Assembly (NCBI GenBank): GCA_017500935.1
Contig: JAFVXW010000030.1
Location: forward strand, 62,001-126,000
Reading direction: 5' to 3'
DNA from: Lachnospiraceae bacterium
GTDB taxonomy: Bacteria > Bacillota > Clostridia > Lachnospirales > Lachnospiraceae
DNA length: 64,000 nt
This document shows, one piece after another, positions 1 through 8,383 of the stretch (its first letter is position 1; every line of letters starts with the position of its first letter). The notes below the pieces were generated by a model. It saw only the letters and a list, made by a program, of their open reading frames with translations. It searched no databases and had not been told where the DNA came from. Position numbers and translations under genes: made by a program.

Positions 1-74
1 TATTCAGCTACTCTTTCACCAATTTCATGTCCACCTGAGCCAAACTGACGTCCAATTGTGATAACAGTTTTCAT
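1..74 (-). CDS. Cytidylate kinase-like family protein, N-terminal fragment (cut by window edge)
   Basis: Only the first 24 codons are in the window. They read MKTVITIGRQFGSGGHEIGE, with the glycine-rich nucleotide-binding loop GRQFGSGG typical of the cytidylate-kinase-like (AAA_26) proteins common in Clostridia. The ATG at 74 is preceded by AAGGAGTT at the right distance. A strong promoter (137-165) and a leader hairpin (96-117) lie upstream. The substrate of these proteins is not settled; some may phosphorylate nucleotides other than CMP. Family assignment rests on the N-terminal motif alone. Confidence 0.7.
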   Translation of the reverse strand, partial: MKTVITIGRQFGSGGHEIGERVAE

Positions 75-95
75 ATGATCAACTCCTTTTTTCAT

Positions 96-117
96 CCGGT
101 ATCCTGCAACATACCGG
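96..117 (-). other. Leader hairpin ahead of the kinase-like gene
   Basis: CCGGTAT and ATACCGG form a perfect 7-bp stem around an 8-base loop, lying between the promoter at 137-165 and the ribosome binding site near 81-90. It is not followed by a T-run in the gene's direction, so it is not a normal terminator. It could stabilise the 5' end of the mRNA or be a protein or RNA recognition site; this is inference. Confidence 0.4.
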
Positions 118-136
118 AATCATTCTTTATATTGTA

Positions 137-165
137 ATTATATACAATTTATTAATCAAATTCAA
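137..165 (-). promoter_or_regulatory. Sigma-A promoter for the kinase-like gene
   Basis: On the minus strand, TTGAAT (160-165) and TATAAT (137-142) are separated by 17 bases. This is a near-consensus housekeeping promoter directed at the gene starting at 74. Confidence 0.7.
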
Positions 166-201
166 CTGTTCTTTGTGAATTGTCACACATTTTAATTATT
201 A

Positions 202-224
202 ATAATGTCTTAATCAGACATTAT
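202..224 (-). terminator. Possible terminator after the NUDIX gene
   Basis: ATAATGTC and GACATTAT form an 8-bp perfect stem with a 7-base loop that overlaps the stop codon at 221. On the minus strand an A/T-rich stretch follows but without a clean T-run. The stem is A/T-rich, so termination strength is doubtful. Confidence 0.4.
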
Positions 225-802
225 AGACAGATTGTTTTTAACTGTTCGGGTCTGATGCCGCATGTAAAAAACCAGGCTGCCATCTGGGAACGGGAACTGA
301 AATGTTCTGTTTTCAACAAAGAAAGCATCTCTTCTCTGGAATAAAACTGTGCCTGAATCTGTTCGTTGTCAGAGGTATGATCTTCAAACTCTCCCTCCGC
401 TTCCACAAATGCAATATAGGTTGTGGTGTCCGAAAATCCGACCGCAGAATAAGACGGCGGAAGGATATCGATGATCTTTTTTACTTTTAAGCCTGTTTCT
501 TCGTATAACTCTCTGGAAATGCAATCGCGGATACTCTCTCCCTCTTCCAGCATGCCGGCGCAGAGATTAAAAATTTCCCGGTTAATGCTGAGTCTGAATT
601 CGCGAAGCAGCATCATTTTGTCATCCTTGAATGCGACAATGGAAACACCGCTGGGCTTTTGACCAAGTTCTGAGGCGTCTTTTAAATCTTTTCTGCTTAC
701 AATTTCAAATTTTTTGAGTTTTCCGGCTTTGTTTTTATAGGAAAGTTCGTAGTTTTTCAGATATTTTCCGTCACGGACCTTTTCCATTCCAAGAAATTCC
801 AT
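221..802 (-). CDS. NUDIX hydrolase, ADP-ribose pyrophosphatase type
   Basis: The 193-residue protein carries a complete NUDIX box: G83, E89, R97-E98-L99, E101-E102, G104-L105. This binds Mg2+ and hydrolyses nucleoside diphosphates linked to another moiety. The N-terminal beta-rich region and the overall length fit the ADP-ribose/ADP-sugar pyrophosphatase branch better than the short MutT branch, but the substrate cannot be fixed from motifs. The start at 802 has AAAGGAG nine bases upstream. It lies 14 bp downstream of the RNase G gene and is probably cotranscribed with it. Confidence 0.85.
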   Translation of the reverse strand: MEFLGMEKVRDGKYLKNYELSYKNKAGKLKKFEIVSRKDLKDASELGQKPSGVSIVAFKDDKMMLLREFRLSINREIFNLCAGMLEEGESIRDCISRELYEETGLKVKKIIDILPPSYSAVGFSDTTTYIAFVEAEGEFEDHTSDNEQIQAQFYSREEMLSLLKTEHFSSRSQMAAWFFTCGIRPEQLKTICL

Positions 803-816
803 TTGTGAATACTCCT

Positions 817-2004
817 TTATTTTCTGCCAAGCTGTTCTGCAAGGGACATATGCACTTTTTTGCGTGTGATCTCCACAAGGCCAAGAGGTGTCATATCGAT
901 CAGTTTTGCGGTGACCGGATCTTCTTTTAGCAGCTCACTCATATAGGAAAGCAGTTCCTCCTGCGCTTCTTTGGCGGATTCATTGATAAAGTCAATGATA
1001 ATGATACCGGAAAGATTGCGCAGCCGCATCTGTCTGGCACTCTCCTGCGCCGCTTCCATATTGATGCGGTGAAAGGTTTCCAAAGCGCTCTTTTTGCCGT
1101 CAAATTTGCCCGTATTGACGTCTATTACCACCAATGCCTCAGTTTGTTCGATGACAAGATATCCGCCCGATTTCAGCCATATACGGCGTTCCAGGCCCTC
1201 CTGTATTTTGGAGCCAAGACCGTAAAGCGTATACAGATTCATAGACGGATCCTGATACAGCGTAAGGCGGCTTTCCATTTCCGGAGCATACTCCTTGATA
1301 AACTGAAGGATCTGCGTATGCACGGAGGGCTGGTCAGTTATGATCTTATCCGGCCAGTTTTTCCATTCTCTTAAGAGATTTAAGTAAGAAGGCTCCTGCG
1401 CAGAAAGTTTTGAAAAAACAGTACGCATACGTCCGGTCTGCAGTAGCTGTTCAGCCTGAGCAAGCAGCCTTTGCGCTTCTTTGCAAAGCTCATCCGGTTC
1501 TGCAAGCTCCTGCGCCTGTGTACGCACCACAAGACTGCAGCCATCCGGCAGCACGATCTGCTTCAACGCCTGTGCAAGCTTCTTTTTGCTGTCCTGATCC
1601 ATTTTGTGGGAATAATGTATCTTTTTATTCCCGTCTGCCTGTACGGCGCAATAACGGCCCGGAAAGGAAAGATTGGCCGTCAGTACAGGATCTTTTGTTT
1701 TGACGGCATCTTTTTTTACCTGCACCAGAATTTCGTCGCCGGGAACAAGTTTTCCTGTGCTGACCCGGTTGGTCAGTATAGGGTTTTGTGCTTCCGGAAG
1801 CGGCAAAAAGCACATCTGTCCGCCTGCGATCTCGACAAAAGCGGCGTCAATGTTTTTTATGATATTCTTTACCTTTCCGATATAGATATTTCCAAGCAGC
1901 GAGGTTTCTTCTGAAAAAATCTGCAATTCAAAGATGCGGTTGTCCTGTAAAAGACAACCGCAGAGTTTATTCTCATAATTGGTGATACAATATGTGGTAT
2001 TCAA
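817..2004 (-). CDS. rng: Ribonuclease G/E family protein
   Basis: Single-strand-specific endoribonuclease of the RNase E/G family, acting in rRNA maturation and mRNA decay. An S1-like RNA-binding segment lies near residues 36-70. Catalytic-domain motifs include LVVIDVNTGKFDG (D295) and IIIIDF (D338), matching the two metal-binding aspartates. At 395 residues it is short: it stops right after the TPLGLVEITRKK segment, where other members continue into the Zn-link CPxC motif and oligomerisation region, so that part is absent. The start is TTG at 2004 with AGGAG upstream; it overlaps the stop of the previous gene. In many Clostridia the same radical SAM-DUF2344-rng cluster is followed by rplU; here a NUDIX gene follows. 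Confidence 0.85.
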   Translation of the reverse strand: MNTTYCITNYENKLCGCLLQDNRIFELQIFSEETSLLGNIYIGKVKNIIKNIDAAFVEIAGGQMCFLPLPEAQNPILTNRVSTGKLVPGDEILVQVKKDAVKTKDPVLTANLSFPGRYCAVQADGNKKIHYSHKMDQDSKKKLAQALKQIVLPDGCSLVVRTQAQELAEPDELCKEAQRLLAQAEQLLQTGRMRTVFSKLSAQEPSYLNLLREWKNWPDKIITDQPSVHTQILQFIKEYAPEMESRLTLYQDPSMNLYTLYGLGSKIQEGLERRIWLKSGGYLVIEQTEALVVIDVNTGKFDGKKSALETFHRINMEAAQESARQMRLRNLSGIIIIDFINESAKEAQEELLSYMSELLKEDPVTAKLIDMTPLGLVEITRKKVHMSLAEQLGRK

Positions 2005-2702
2005 AAATCTTCTCCTGCATCAATCAAAGGCTTTAAATGAACCTCTTCAGGGGTACCTGCATTGTAGAAGGTTTCTGCTCTGCAGACCTGAAGTTCAAGA
2101 GGATCCGGACTGATTCCGACAAATGCAAAGAAAGTGTCTGTCACAAAGCCGGGACGGATATTTCCGGCGCTGCTGGCGTCAACCGTAAAGACAAGACAGC
2201 CGTCTTCGATATGAAAATCATAAATGCCGGGACGGATATTCATCTGCGCTGTGGAGCGTTTGGTTTCCTTTTCGATCATGATCTCAGATTGTTTTAAATA
2301 TTCTTCTACCTGACCGGTATAGTCATTGAAGTTTTTGGTCTGATCCTTCCAGGCAATCGCATAGGTTGCTGCAGCCACGCTTGCCATTGCATTGCGGGCG
2401 TTTTCGGGAAGTTCTTTGGCTGCAAGAATATCGATACCGGCAGGACAAACCGCCTGCAGACGCTGTACAAAGTCAGCGGAGCCGTTATGGGAATTTAATT
2501 CAATGTCCATATATTCTCCGGTACTGATCATGCCGATACCCAACGGAGACGCAAAGCTCATGACCTGATGCGGAGAAAAACCGGTGGTATATACCACATC
2601 AATCTCTGCTCTTCTCAATGCTTTCTGGAAAAAACGCATCACATCCAGATGTCCGATATAGCGCAGTGCGCCGTATTTTGCAAATTTTACTCTTACTTTC
2701 AT
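2001..2702 (-). CDS. TIGR03936-family radical-SAM-associated protein (DUF2344)
   Basis: A 233-residue protein opening MKVRVKFAKYGALRYIGHLD, the signature N-terminus of the DUF2344/TIGR03936 family, with GFSPHQVMSFASPLGIGM following. In many bacteria this domain is encoded beside, or fused to, the B12-binding-like radical SAM protein found here directly upstream. The partner relation is known from genomic context; the biochemical role is not established. I place the start at ATG 2702, which overlaps the upstream stop by 4 bp; a longer reading from 2771 adds 23 residues of unrelated sequence and lacks support. Its 3' end overlaps the TTG of rng. Confidence 0.85.
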   Translation of the reverse strand: MKVRVKFAKYGALRYIGHLDVMRFFQKALRRAEIDVVYTTGFSPHQVMSFASPLGIGMISTGEYMDIELNSHNGSADFVQRLQAVCPAGIDILAAKELPENARNAMASVAAATYAIAWKDQTKNFNDYTGQVEEYLKQSEIMIEKETKRSTAQMNIRPGIYDFHIEDGCLVFTVDASSAGNIRPGFVTDTFFAFVGISPDPLELQVCRAETFYNAGTPEEVHLKPLIDAGEDF

Positions 2703-4600
2703 AAAGCGCACACACCTTTCTCTTCTGTACATACACCGCCGCCAAAACGTGCAGCACCGCATCCCTGACACTGCATTCTGCAGTTGGGAGATACTTTTTC
2801 ATCAATTGCCTTTAACCATTCCCGTTTTAAAAATTCTTTGGTTACGCCGCAGTCCAGGAAATCCCAGGGAAAGATTTCATCCAGACTTCTTTCTCTGGTG
2901 GTATAGAATGCGATATCCACATTGCATTCGTCAAACGCTTCCAGCCAGAGATCGTTTTTGTAGGATTCACCCCAGGAATCATACAGACAGCCTTTTTTAT
3001 ATGCAGTCTCGATGACATCTGCCACTTTCCGGTCACCCCTTGCAAAAACACCTTCCATCACGCTTACATCAGCTTCATGCCAGTTATATTTGATGCGCTT
3101 CTGGTTTAACTGGGAATGAATGCTGTGCTTGGTATAGCCGGCTTTTTTGATAAATTCATCCTTGGTGCACATCCTTGCCCACTGGAAAGGAGTAAAAGGC
3201 TTGGGAATAAAGAAAGAAGTGCTTGCCGTGATCTGGACAGGACCTGTTCTCTTTTCCTTGGGAATACGGTCATAATAGGTTGCTGCGATCTTATTGCACA
3301 GATCTGCAATGCCGTAAATATCTTCTTCGGTTTCGGTGGGAAGTCCGAGCATAAAGTAAAGTTTTACCTTATTCCATCCTCCCTCAAACGCCATACCGGC
3401 GCCTTCCAAAATGACTTCTTCAGTCAATCCTTTGTTGATTACATCCCGAAGTCTCTGGCTGCCGGCTTCCGGAGCAAATGTCAGACTGCTTTTTTTTACA
3501 TCCTGTACTTTGCTCATAACATCAAGGGAAAAGGCATCGATCCGCAGGGAAGGCAATGCAATATTCACATGATTTTCACGGCAGGTATCCATCAGATAAT
3601 TGACCAGTTCTTCCAGCCAGGTATAGTCACTGGAACTTAAGGAGCTTAGGGAAATCTCCTCATACCCGGTATTTTTTAGCATTTCAGTCGCATATTTTTT
3701 CAGTGTTTCCACGCTCTTTTCACGCACAGGACGGTACAGCTGTCCAGCCTGACAAAAACGGCATCCCCTGATGCAGCCGCGCTGAATCTCTAAAACCACT
3801 CTGTCCTGGGTAGCCTTGATATAGGGAACAACCGGCTTCATCGGATAAGGCACTTCGTCCAGGTCCATTACGATTTCTTTTAAAATCCTTTCGGGTACAC
3901 CCTCCTGATTGGGGGTAAACGCTTTGATCGTACCGTCCTCATGATAGGAAACATCATATAAAGAAGGCACATACATGCCGGGGATCTCTCTGGCAGCGCG
4001 CAGTAAAAATGCATTGCGGCTGTATCCGTTTTCTTTACACTGTTTATAAAGATCCATCAATGCACGGTACTGGGTTTCGCCCTCTCCTATATAGAAGATA
4101 TCAAAGAAAGCAGCGATGGGTTCCGGGTTATAGCTGCAGGGGCCGCCGCCGATGACGATTGGATCTTCATCGGTTCTTTCCAACGCATGCAGAGGGATCT
4201 GTGACAGTTCCAGAACCTGCAGAATATTGGTATAACACATTTCATACTGGATCGTAATGCCAAGGAAATCAAATTCCTTTACCGGATCCTGGGATTCCAG
4301 CGCAAACAGGGGAATCTTTTTCCGGCGCATGATCTGATCCAAATCTGTCCAGGGAGAATACACACGCTCGCACCATACATCTTCCCAGCGGTTGAACATA
4401 TCATAAAGAATCTGCATGCCAAGATGAGACATACCGATCTCATATACATCGGGAAAACACATGGCAAAGCGCACATCAACCTGATCTTTTTTCTTGATAA
4501 CGGCATTGACTTCCCCGCCGATATAACGGGCAGGCTTTTCCACTGCCATTAAAATCTCATCAGAAAGCGCAAGCTTACTGTCCATTACAGGTAACTTCAT
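2699..4600 (-). CDS. TIGR03960-family B12-binding-domain-like radical SAM protein
   Basis: A 633-residue radical SAM protein. The cluster-binding cysteines are C276, C280 and C283 in RGCIRGCRFCQAG. An N-terminal cobalamin-binding-like region precedes it (residues about 40-190, including DVYEIGMSHLG and IVIGGGPCSYNPEP). The C-terminus is cysteine-rich (MQCQGCGAARFGGG). The reaction is unknown; the consistent neighbour DUF2344 and nearby RNase G suggest a role in RNA or translation, which is inference only. The start at 4600 has AAAGGAT seven bases upstream. Confidence 0.85.
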   Translation of the reverse strand: MKLPVMDSKLALSDEILMAVEKPARYIGGEVNAVIKKKDQVDVRFAMCFPDVYEIGMSHLGMQILYDMFNRWEDVWCERVYSPWTDLDQIMRRKKIPLFALESQDPVKEFDFLGITIQYEMCYTNILQVLELSQIPLHALERTDEDPIVIGGGPCSYNPEPIAAFFDIFYIGEGETQYRALMDLYKQCKENGYSRNAFLLRAAREIPGMYVPSLYDVSYHEDGTIKAFTPNQEGVPERILKEIVMDLDEVPYPMKPVVPYIKATQDRVVLEIQRGCIRGCRFCQAGQLYRPVREKSVETLKKYATEMLKNTGYEEISLSSLSSSDYTWLEELVNYLMDTCRENHVNIALPSLRIDAFSLDVMSKVQDVKKSSLTFAPEAGSQRLRDVINKGLTEEVILEGAGMAFEGGWNKVKLYFMLGLPTETEEDIYGIADLCNKIAATYYDRIPKEKRTGPVQITASTSFFIPKPFTPFQWARMCTKDEFIKKAGYTKHSIHSQLNQKRIKYNWHEADVSVMEGVFARGDRKVADVIETAYKKGCLYDSWGESYKNDLWLEAFDECNVDIAFYTTRERSLDEIFPWDFLDCGVTKEFLKREWLKAIDEKVSPNCRMQCQGCGAARFGGGVCTEEKGVCAL

Positions 4601-4646
4601 ATTTCATATCCTTTCGTGCTTTTGCAGGTATGAAAATACCCGCGGA

Positions 4647-5054
4647 TTAAAAGCTGTTTTGATTCATTTTGGGTTCATCAGATAAAGTATAAGGGAAAGC
4701 AGACATAAAATCAATCAGTTTTGCTTCCACAGACCAATCCAGCTGTTTTTTGACCCACTCACAGGTCTGTATCTGTACTTTCGTCCTGCCGGACAGATCA
4801 GCATACAAAACCAGTGCAAAAATAAGGACGGATAATACTGTTCTTGCTTTTATGCCGATATGTATGCTTTTTTTGGAATCTGCCAAAACCTGCGGTTCAT
4901 ATCCAAAGTCACTTGACGCAAAATACAGCTCCGGTGTCAAATCAGATCCTTTTCCGTACAAAATTTCTTCCCGTTTTCTCATATGCATCCGGTTGCGCAT
5001 ATTTTCTTCTCTTAAAAATCGATGAAGCTTTAATTTGCTGGCTGAATCGGTCAA
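4647..5054 (-). CDS. Small single-pass membrane protein, function unknown
   Basis: A 135-residue protein not recognised. The first 70 residues are basic and polar (repeated R/K in RNRMHMRKREE). One hydrophobic segment follows near residues 70-86 (RTVLSVLIFALVLYADLSG), and the C-terminal 45 residues include WVKKQLDWSVEAKLIDF. The start is TTG at 5054, chosen because AAGGAG lies exactly six bases upstream; the first ATG is 18 codons in and has no such site. It sits behind a perfect palindrome (5075-5107) that could be an operator. Downstream, 46 bp separate it from the radical SAM gene. Confidence 0.6.
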   Translation of the reverse strand: MTDSASKLKLHRFLREENMRNRMHMRKREEILYGKGSDLTPELYFASSDFGYEPQVLADSKKSIHIGIKARTVLSVLIFALVLYADLSGRTKVQIQTCEWVKKQLDWSVEAKLIDFMSAFPYTLSDEPKMNQNSF

Positions 5055-5074
5055 AATATACTCCTTGATAACAA

Positions 5075-5107
5075 AATAGTTGACATAAATATATTATGTC
5101 AACTATT
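5075..5107. promoter_or_regulatory. Perfect palindrome with embedded promoter, upstream of the small membrane protein gene
   Basis: AATAGTTGACATAA and TTATGTCAACTATT form 14-bp perfect arms around ATATA. A TTGACA hexamer lies in each arm. On the minus strand TTGACA is followed after 17-18 bases by CTATTT/TATTTT, a weak -10, directed at the TTG start at 5054. No T-run follows on either strand, so a dimeric repressor operator is more likely than a terminator. The cognate regulator is not visible here. Confidence 0.55.
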
Positions 5108-5163
5108 ACTTGTTTTATTGGTTCATTATATGTATCATGTACCGTTTTGATGACATGCAGCAG

Positions 5164-6453
5164 TTATCTGTTGGCAAGTTCCGTGGTAATTTCTTCCCAG
5201 GTCACATTTTTTTCAGCCATCAGAACCATCATATGATACAAAAAGTCGGAAATCTCATATTTGATCTCATTTGGATTGGGATTTTTGGCGGCAATTACAA
5301 TTTCAGTGGCCTCTTCTCCCAGTTTTTTCAGGATTTTATCAATCCCCTTGTCAAAAAGATAATTGGTATAGGAGCCTTCCTTGGGATGCTCCTTACGGTC
5401 TTTGATGACAGAGAATACTTCTTCAAAAACATGCATCGGATTATGATTTTCCTGTTTCTGGCTTCTGTTGGTGATCTCGTTAAAGAAACAGCTGTAGGAA
5501 CCTGTATGGCAGGCTGCTCCCACCTGCGTTACCTTTGCAAGAATCGTATCCATATCACAGTCTGCTGTCAGGGAATGTACATACTGAAAATGACCGCTGG
5601 TTTCGCCTTTTAACCATAAAGACTGTCTGCTGCGGCTGTAATAAGTCATTTTTCCGGTTTTTACGGTCTGTTCATAGGCTTCCTGATTCATGTAAGCCAT
5701 CATCAGAACAGCATCTGTTTTGATGTCCTGTACAATAACGGGAACAAGACCGTCAGCACCTTTTTTAAGATCACTCCATGAATAAGCGGCATTTGTCATT
5801 CTGACAGATATACCGTTTTCTGCACAGACTTTCTTTAACGCTTCCAGATTTTTATAGTTTTCTGTCACAAGCGCACCGGAAAGACCGCATACATTCGCAA
5901 AAGAAAGCACATCGATGATCTTATCCAGAGAAACTTCCGGCAAAAATGCAACCAAAGGCAGTTTGGATTCCATGGCAGCCTCTTTGATACCGGCACCGTT
6001 TCTTAAATAAATCTGTTCCGTATAAGAAGGCAGAACTTCATTCACACCAGAAATTTGACCGGCATGGTCAAGCATGCTGATGATCTTATCTTTGCCGAAT
6101 TTCATGGAAACTTCTTTGGTCAGGGCAAGTTCCGGATCTTTAGCATATTCTACTGCAACCTGACTGCAGCCCGCATACAGAAGTTTTTTGACATCTTCCA
6201 TACGCTTGATATTGCCGGTTCCGATGACAGGAACGGCAACATGCGCACAGATTTCCTTTATGACATCCAGCGCCTCTTCATGGGATTTATCGTCTGAGGA
6301 CATGTCATAAACAAAAATACTGTCACACTGCATGCTGCTGTAGGTTTCTGCCAGCTGCACAGGATTTAAATCCACCTCTTTTTTATTGTCAGGACCTGCT
6401 ACTGCCCTTTTTTCAAAAAGCCAGATACAGGGCATAAATATTTTGCTTTTCAT
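5164..6453 (-). CDS. hisIE: HisIE (phosphoribosyl-AMP cyclohydrolase / phosphoribosyl-ATP diphosphatase) with N-terminal HisF-like domain
   Basis: Catalyses steps 2 and 3 of histidine synthesis. Residues about 1-220 are HisF-like: [13 protein letters not shown] aligns with the HisF opening CLDVKDGRVVKG, and a second half-barrel follows. The HisF catalytic acid D11 is W11 here, although an aspartate remains at 129 near the second catalytic position, so cyclase activity is unlikely. Residues about 226-325 are HisI, with the metal site DCDMD (298-302) and CHTGSYSC (315-322). Residues about 340-428 are HisE ([12 protein letters not shown]403). At 429 residues it is about twice a normal HisIE. It is the last gene of the his operon; ATG 6453 has AAAGGAA about 10 bases upstream. 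Confidence 0.9.
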   Translation of the reverse strand: MKSKIFMPCIWLFEKRAVAGPDNKKEVDLNPVQLAETYSSMQCDSIFVYDMSSDDKSHEEALDVIKEICAHVAVPVIGTGNIKRMEDVKKLLYAGCSQVAVEYAKDPELALTKEVSMKFGKDKIISMLDHAGQISGVNEVLPSYTEQIYLRNGAGIKEAAMESKLPLVAFLPEVSLDKIIDVLSFANVCGLSGALVTENYKNLEALKKVCAENGISVRMTNAAYSWSDLKKGADGLVPVIVQDIKTDAVLMMAYMNQEAYEQTVKTGKMTYYSRSRQSLWLKGETSGHFQYVHSLTADCDMDTILAKVTQVGAACHTGSYSCFFNEITNRSQKQENHNPMHVFEEVFSVIKDRKEHPKEGSYTNYLFDKGIDKILKKLGEEATEIVIAAKNPNPNEIKYEISDFLYHMMVLMAEKNVTWEEITTELANR

Positions 6454-6474
6454 GTCAGATATTTCCTTTCTGCA

Positions 6475-7065
6475 TTAAAGTGTTCCTTTGGTGGAAAGGA
6501 CATCGCCAATGCGCGGATCATAGGAAACTGCCTGATCCAGTGCTTTGGCAAAGGCTTTGAACATGGCTTCTGCAATATGATGGCTGTTTATGCCATCCAA
6601 CACTTTGATATGCAGATTCATACCGGCGCTGTAGGATATTGCATAGAAAAATTCCCGGATCAGCTCTGTGTCAAGGTCACCGATCTTTTCTGTGGGAAAG
6701 GTAAACTGGTAATTAAAATAAGGTCTTCCGCAAAGATCCACCGCGCATAATACAAGTGCATCATCCATGGGAAGAATGCAGGAGCCGTAGCGTCTGATAC
6801 CTACTTTATCGCCCAGTGCAGTCAATACAGACTGACCCAGAACAATACCGCAGTCTTCTGTGGTATGATGTCCATCCACACAAAGATCTCCTTTTACAAA
6901 GGCAGTCAGGTCAAAAAAACCGTGTTTTGCAAACCCTTCCAGCATATGATCTAAAAATCCGATGCCGGTGTGAATTTCAGAACTGCCTTTTCCATCCAGA
7001 TCAATGGAAATTTCGATATCGGTTTCTTTTGTTTGGCGGATGATTTTGGCCTTGCGGTTACTCAT
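6475..7065 (-). CDS. hisB: Imidazoleglycerol-phosphate dehydratase
   Basis: Monofunctional IGP dehydratase (196 residues) that converts imidazole glycerol phosphate to imidazole acetol phosphate, a manganese enzyme acting as a 24-mer in the cytosol. The two metal-binding signatures are clear: DGHHTTEDCGIVLG and, near the C-terminus, NSHHIAEAMFKAFAKAL. There is no fused histidinol phosphatase domain, unlike the enterobacterial HisB. Its ATG shares one base with the hisD stop codon (TAATG), so translation is coupled. Confidence 0.95.
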   Translation of the reverse strand: MSNRKAKIIRQTKETDIEISIDLDGKGSSEIHTGIGFLDHMLEGFAKHGFFDLTAFVKGDLCVDGHHTTEDCGIVLGQSVLTALGDKVGIRRYGSCILPMDDALVLCAVDLCGRPYFNYQFTFPTEKIGDLDTELIREFFYAISYSAGMNLHIKVLDGINSHHIAEAMFKAFAKALDQAVSYDPRIGDVLSTKGTL

Positions 7066-8369
7066 TAGGCTTCCTCCTGATTCTCAAAACGGACTTTGAT
7101 GGAATTTTCATGTGCTGTAAGCCCCTCGCTTCTTGCAAAAAGCTCTATTTTTTCATGTACACGGGAAAGTGCTTCTCTGGAATAGGAAATAATGCTGGTC
7201 TTTTTACGGAAATCATCCACATTTAACGGCGAGAAGAAACGTGCGGTTCCATTGGTGGGAAGCACATGGTTGGGACCGGCAAAATAATCGCCCAGAGGTT
7301 CTGAAGAGTATTCTCCCAGGAAAATAGCACCTGCATTTTTGATCTTTGTCATCAGGGAGAAGGGATCCTTTGTCAGAATCTCCAGATGTTCGGATGCAAT
7401 TTCATTTGCAGTCTCTGCCGCTTCCTCAAAATTGTCCACCAAAAGGATATATCCGTACTGATCCAGCGATTTCTGCATGATCTCTGTTCTGGAAAGCTGA
7501 CTGACAAAGTCATCAACTTGTTTGGAAACTGCTTCTGCCAGTTCGGCACTGGTCGTGATCAAGATCGCGCTTGCCAGTTCATCATGTTCTGCCTGGGAAA
7601 GAAGGTCTGCAGCCACATAGCGGGGATTTGCCGTTTCATCTGCGATCACAAGGATTTCGCTGGGGCCAGCAATGGAATCGATGCTTACATAGCCAAAACA
7701 AGCTTTTTTTGCCAGTGCCACAAAAATGTTGCCGGGGCCGGTGATCTTATCAACTTTTGGAATACTTTCCGTGCCAAAGGCCATGGCTGCGACAGCCTGT
7801 GCACCGCCGACCTTATAAACTTCGTTTACACCTGCGATATCTGCCGCAACAAGTGTTCCGGGATTTACCTTGCCGTCAGCTCCGGGAGGCGTTGTCATGA
7901 TGATGCGGGGCACACCGGCCACCTTTGCCGGAATCACATTCATCAGTACGCTGGACGGATATGCTGCTTTTCCGCCGGGGACATAAACACCTGCAATATC
8001 AATCGGCATGATCTTCATGCCAAGAATAGAACCGTCTGCCTTGGGCTCAAACCAGCTGTTGGTCAGCTGCTTTGCATGAAAAGCACGGATATTTTCAGCG
8101 CTTTCTTTCATGACCTGAATCAATTCGGGGTCTACTTTTGCGTAGGCCTCCTCAATCTCATCCTTTGTCACGAGAATATTTGACGCATCGATATGGCATT
8201 TGTCAAATTTTAAGGTATATTCTGTCAGGGCAGCATCTTTTTGGCTTCTTACCCGGGCAATGATGTCTGCCACGACTGCTTCATACTGTCCGTAATTATT
8301 GGGGCTTCTTTTCAAAAGATCCTGAAGCAGATTTTCCCGGCTTTCTTTTGTAAGCTTTATGATTTTCAT
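7065..8369 (-). CDS. hisD: Histidinol dehydrogenase
   Basis: Oxidises L-histidinol to L-histidine in two NAD+-dependent steps with a zinc ion. Family hallmarks are visible: PGGKAAYPSSVLMN, VGGAQAVAAMAFGTES, GPGNIFVALAKK and the long SIDSIAGPSEILVIAD stretch, plus AEHDELASA and GPNHVLPTNGTARF. The length (434 residues) is normal. I use the ATG at 8369 because AAGGAG lies 10 bases upstream; the GTG nine bases earlier would sit directly on that site. It lies between hisG and hisB. Confidence 0.95.
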   Translation of the reverse strand: MKIIKLTKESRENLLQDLLKRSPNNYGQYEAVVADIIARVRSQKDAALTEYTLKFDKCHIDASNILVTKDEIEEAYAKVDPELIQVMKESAENIRAFHAKQLTNSWFEPKADGSILGMKIMPIDIAGVYVPGGKAAYPSSVLMNVIPAKVAGVPRIIMTTPPGADGKVNPGTLVAADIAGVNEVYKVGGAQAVAAMAFGTESIPKVDKITGPGNIFVALAKKACFGYVSIDSIAGPSEILVIADETANPRYVAADLLSQAEHDELASAILITTSAELAEAVSKQVDDFVSQLSRTEIMQKSLDQYGYILLVDNFEEAAETANEIASEHLEILTKDPFSLMTKIKNAGAIFLGEYSSEPLGDYFAGPNHVLPTNGTARFFSPLNVDDFRKKTSIISYSREALSRVHEKIELFARSEGLTAHENSIKVRFENQEEA

Positions 8370-8383
8370 AGGGATCACGCTCC

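Noticed and set aside
7386-8183. 265-codon open frame on the plus strand opposite hisD
   Set aside because: It is antisense to a well-supported gene, is cysteine- and histidine-rich in the way shadow frames are, and has no ribosome binding site or family motif.
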